From assembly GCF_029906345.1 (NCBI RefSeq), contig NZ_JARYGY010000001.1, positions 718,851 to 782,850 on the forward strand: DNA of 64,000 nt, written 5' to 3'. The notes beneath the pieces are model-generated. The model worked only from the letters and a program-made list of their open reading frames with translations. It ran no database searches and was not told where the DNA came from. This document shows, piece after piece, positions 63,450 through 64,000 of the stretch (position 1 is its first letter; each line of letters starts with the position of its first letter). A program made the translations under genes and the position numbers. Origin of the DNA: Aquimarina mycalae (GTDB taxonomy: Bacteria; Bacteroidota; Bacteroidia; Flavobacteriales; Flavobacteriaceae).

Positions 63450-63683
63450 ATGGCAAATATAGTTATTAGAAGTCTGAATAGTAATATTTATTCCAAAATA
63501 AAAAAGGATAGAGAGATTTCTTTACGCTTTTCCAAAATTTTGGGAATGAGGGAATATTCAGTTTTTAGGTTGGTAGATAGAAAGGATAAAAAGCTCATGA
63601 ATTACAACTGTATTCAGGTTCTAAGATCAAGAGGTTATAAGGATGATGAAATATTTGCACCAATAGATAATACCAAGCTATGA
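63450..63683 (+). CDS. Small Cro-like regulatory protein
   Basis: A 77-residue protein. LRFSKILGMREYSVFRLVDRKDKKLMNYN resembles a small helix-turn-helix, and the end GYKDDEIFA resembles small phage-type regulators of Bacteroidota. The assignment rests on position (divergent from the XRE repressor) as much as on sequence. It overlaps the next gene by 4 bp. Confidence 0.6.
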   Translation: MANIVIRSLNSNIYSKIKKDREISLRFSKILGMREYSVFRLVDRKDKKLMNYNCIQVLRSRGYKDDEIFAPIDNTKL

Positions 63684-63883
63684 TCAATCTAGTTTACACG
63701 ATATTTTTCTTGGCAATTCTGTTACTAGCTATGGTAATTTATCTTCTAAATAATGAGCTTGAACAAATGAGAAATATTGATCCTAACAGCTTAGAATATC
63801 AATTGTCTCTAAAGGTGTTTTGGGTATTCACTTCTATTGTTGTCACAGTAGTTTCTGTATTAATCTTTCAATTATTTCTATAG
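63680..63883 (+). CDS. Small two-helix membrane protein
   Basis: A 67-residue protein with two hydrophobic helices (about 2-24 and 47-66) around a short polar loop (NNELEQMRNIDPNSLEYQ). It overlaps the Cro-like gene by ATGA and is directly abutted by the next gene. No family recognised. Confidence 0.6.
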   Translation: MINLVYTIFFLAILLLAMVIYLLNNELEQMRNIDPNSLEYQLSLKVFWVFTSIVVTVVSVLIFQLFL

Positions 63884-64000
63884 ATGTTTTCGAAAATTCA
63901 ACATACTAATTCACTCGAAGGTATAAAAAATATAGATGGTAGATGGTTGGTAAACGGTCGATCATTTAATCAAATGAATGCCTTTGAAAAGCGAAGATTA
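63884..64000 (+). CDS. Island gene, 5' part, cut by window end
   Basis: A reading frame begins at ATG 63884, immediately after the preceding stop, and is open for 39 codons to the window edge (starts FSKIQHTNSLEGIKNIDGRW). Its continuation is outside the window. Directly coupled spacing supports a real gene; function unknown. Confidence 0.6.
   Translation, partial: MFSKIQHTNSLEGIKNIDGRWLVNGRSFNQMNAFEKRRL

Overview
The window is AT-rich and densely coded. It looks like the chromosome of a marine Flavobacteriaceae member (Bacteroidota), possibly close to Aquimarina. Support: a type IX secretion CHU_C-type sorting domain, FadL/OmpP1 and DUF1573 proteins, type III glutamine synthetase, a full curli-type amyloid operon, weak ribosome binding sites, and recurrent TANNTTTG (-7) promoter boxes typical of Bacteroidota. 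Genus is inference; phylum and family are well supported.

Layout. 1-4.6 kb: end of cdsA, psd, an acyl-CoA-binding protein (lipid genes), then valS and a DUF1573 protein. 4.6-8.9 kb: three tandem paralogous secreted aspartyl-protease/PDZ proteins. 9-21.5 kb: aminotransferase, murB, ECF sigma factor, lipA, gap, a TPR hybrid histidine kinase, lpxK, a NIF3 protein, a zinc-ribbon-family coiled-coil protein that has lost its cysteines, and a glycosyltransferase. 21.6-31.9 kb: rpsT, two identical tRNA-Glu genes, proS, an aromatic/Arg-Ser-rich lipoprotein with an outer-membrane barrel, a T9SS-sorted protein, folE, cysS, yidD, lgt. 32-36.9 kb: prfA, small membrane proteins, msrA-like, methyltransferase, purM.

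36.9-42.9 kb is a curli operon read on the minus strand: curlin repeat protein, nucleator-like protein, CsgE, CsgF, CsgG, and a beta-propeller lipoprotein. CsgE carries an N-terminal CsgH-like domain and CsgG carries a C-terminal outer-membrane barrel, so the export machine differs in architecture from the E. coli one. 43.2-46.6 kb holds head-to-head GSIII and GSII glutamine synthetases. 46.7-51 kb holds a LytTR two-component pair, an alpha/beta hydrolase and a Na+/Ca2+ exchanger.

51-56 kb holds a BlaI-type repressor and BlaR1-like M56 protease under a promoter with three 16-bp operators at exact 20-bp spacing. The M56 protein has a long periplasmic tail whose two domain types recur in a secreted protein 1.5 kb downstream. 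56-58.6 kb: apt, SPFH protein, DUF2007 protein.

From 58.6 kb an integrated element begins: tRNA-Arg(ACG), a tyrosine recombinase, a PIN-domain protein, small membrane and lipoprotein genes, and a repressor / Cro-like switch with phased operator half-sites. It runs off the right edge.
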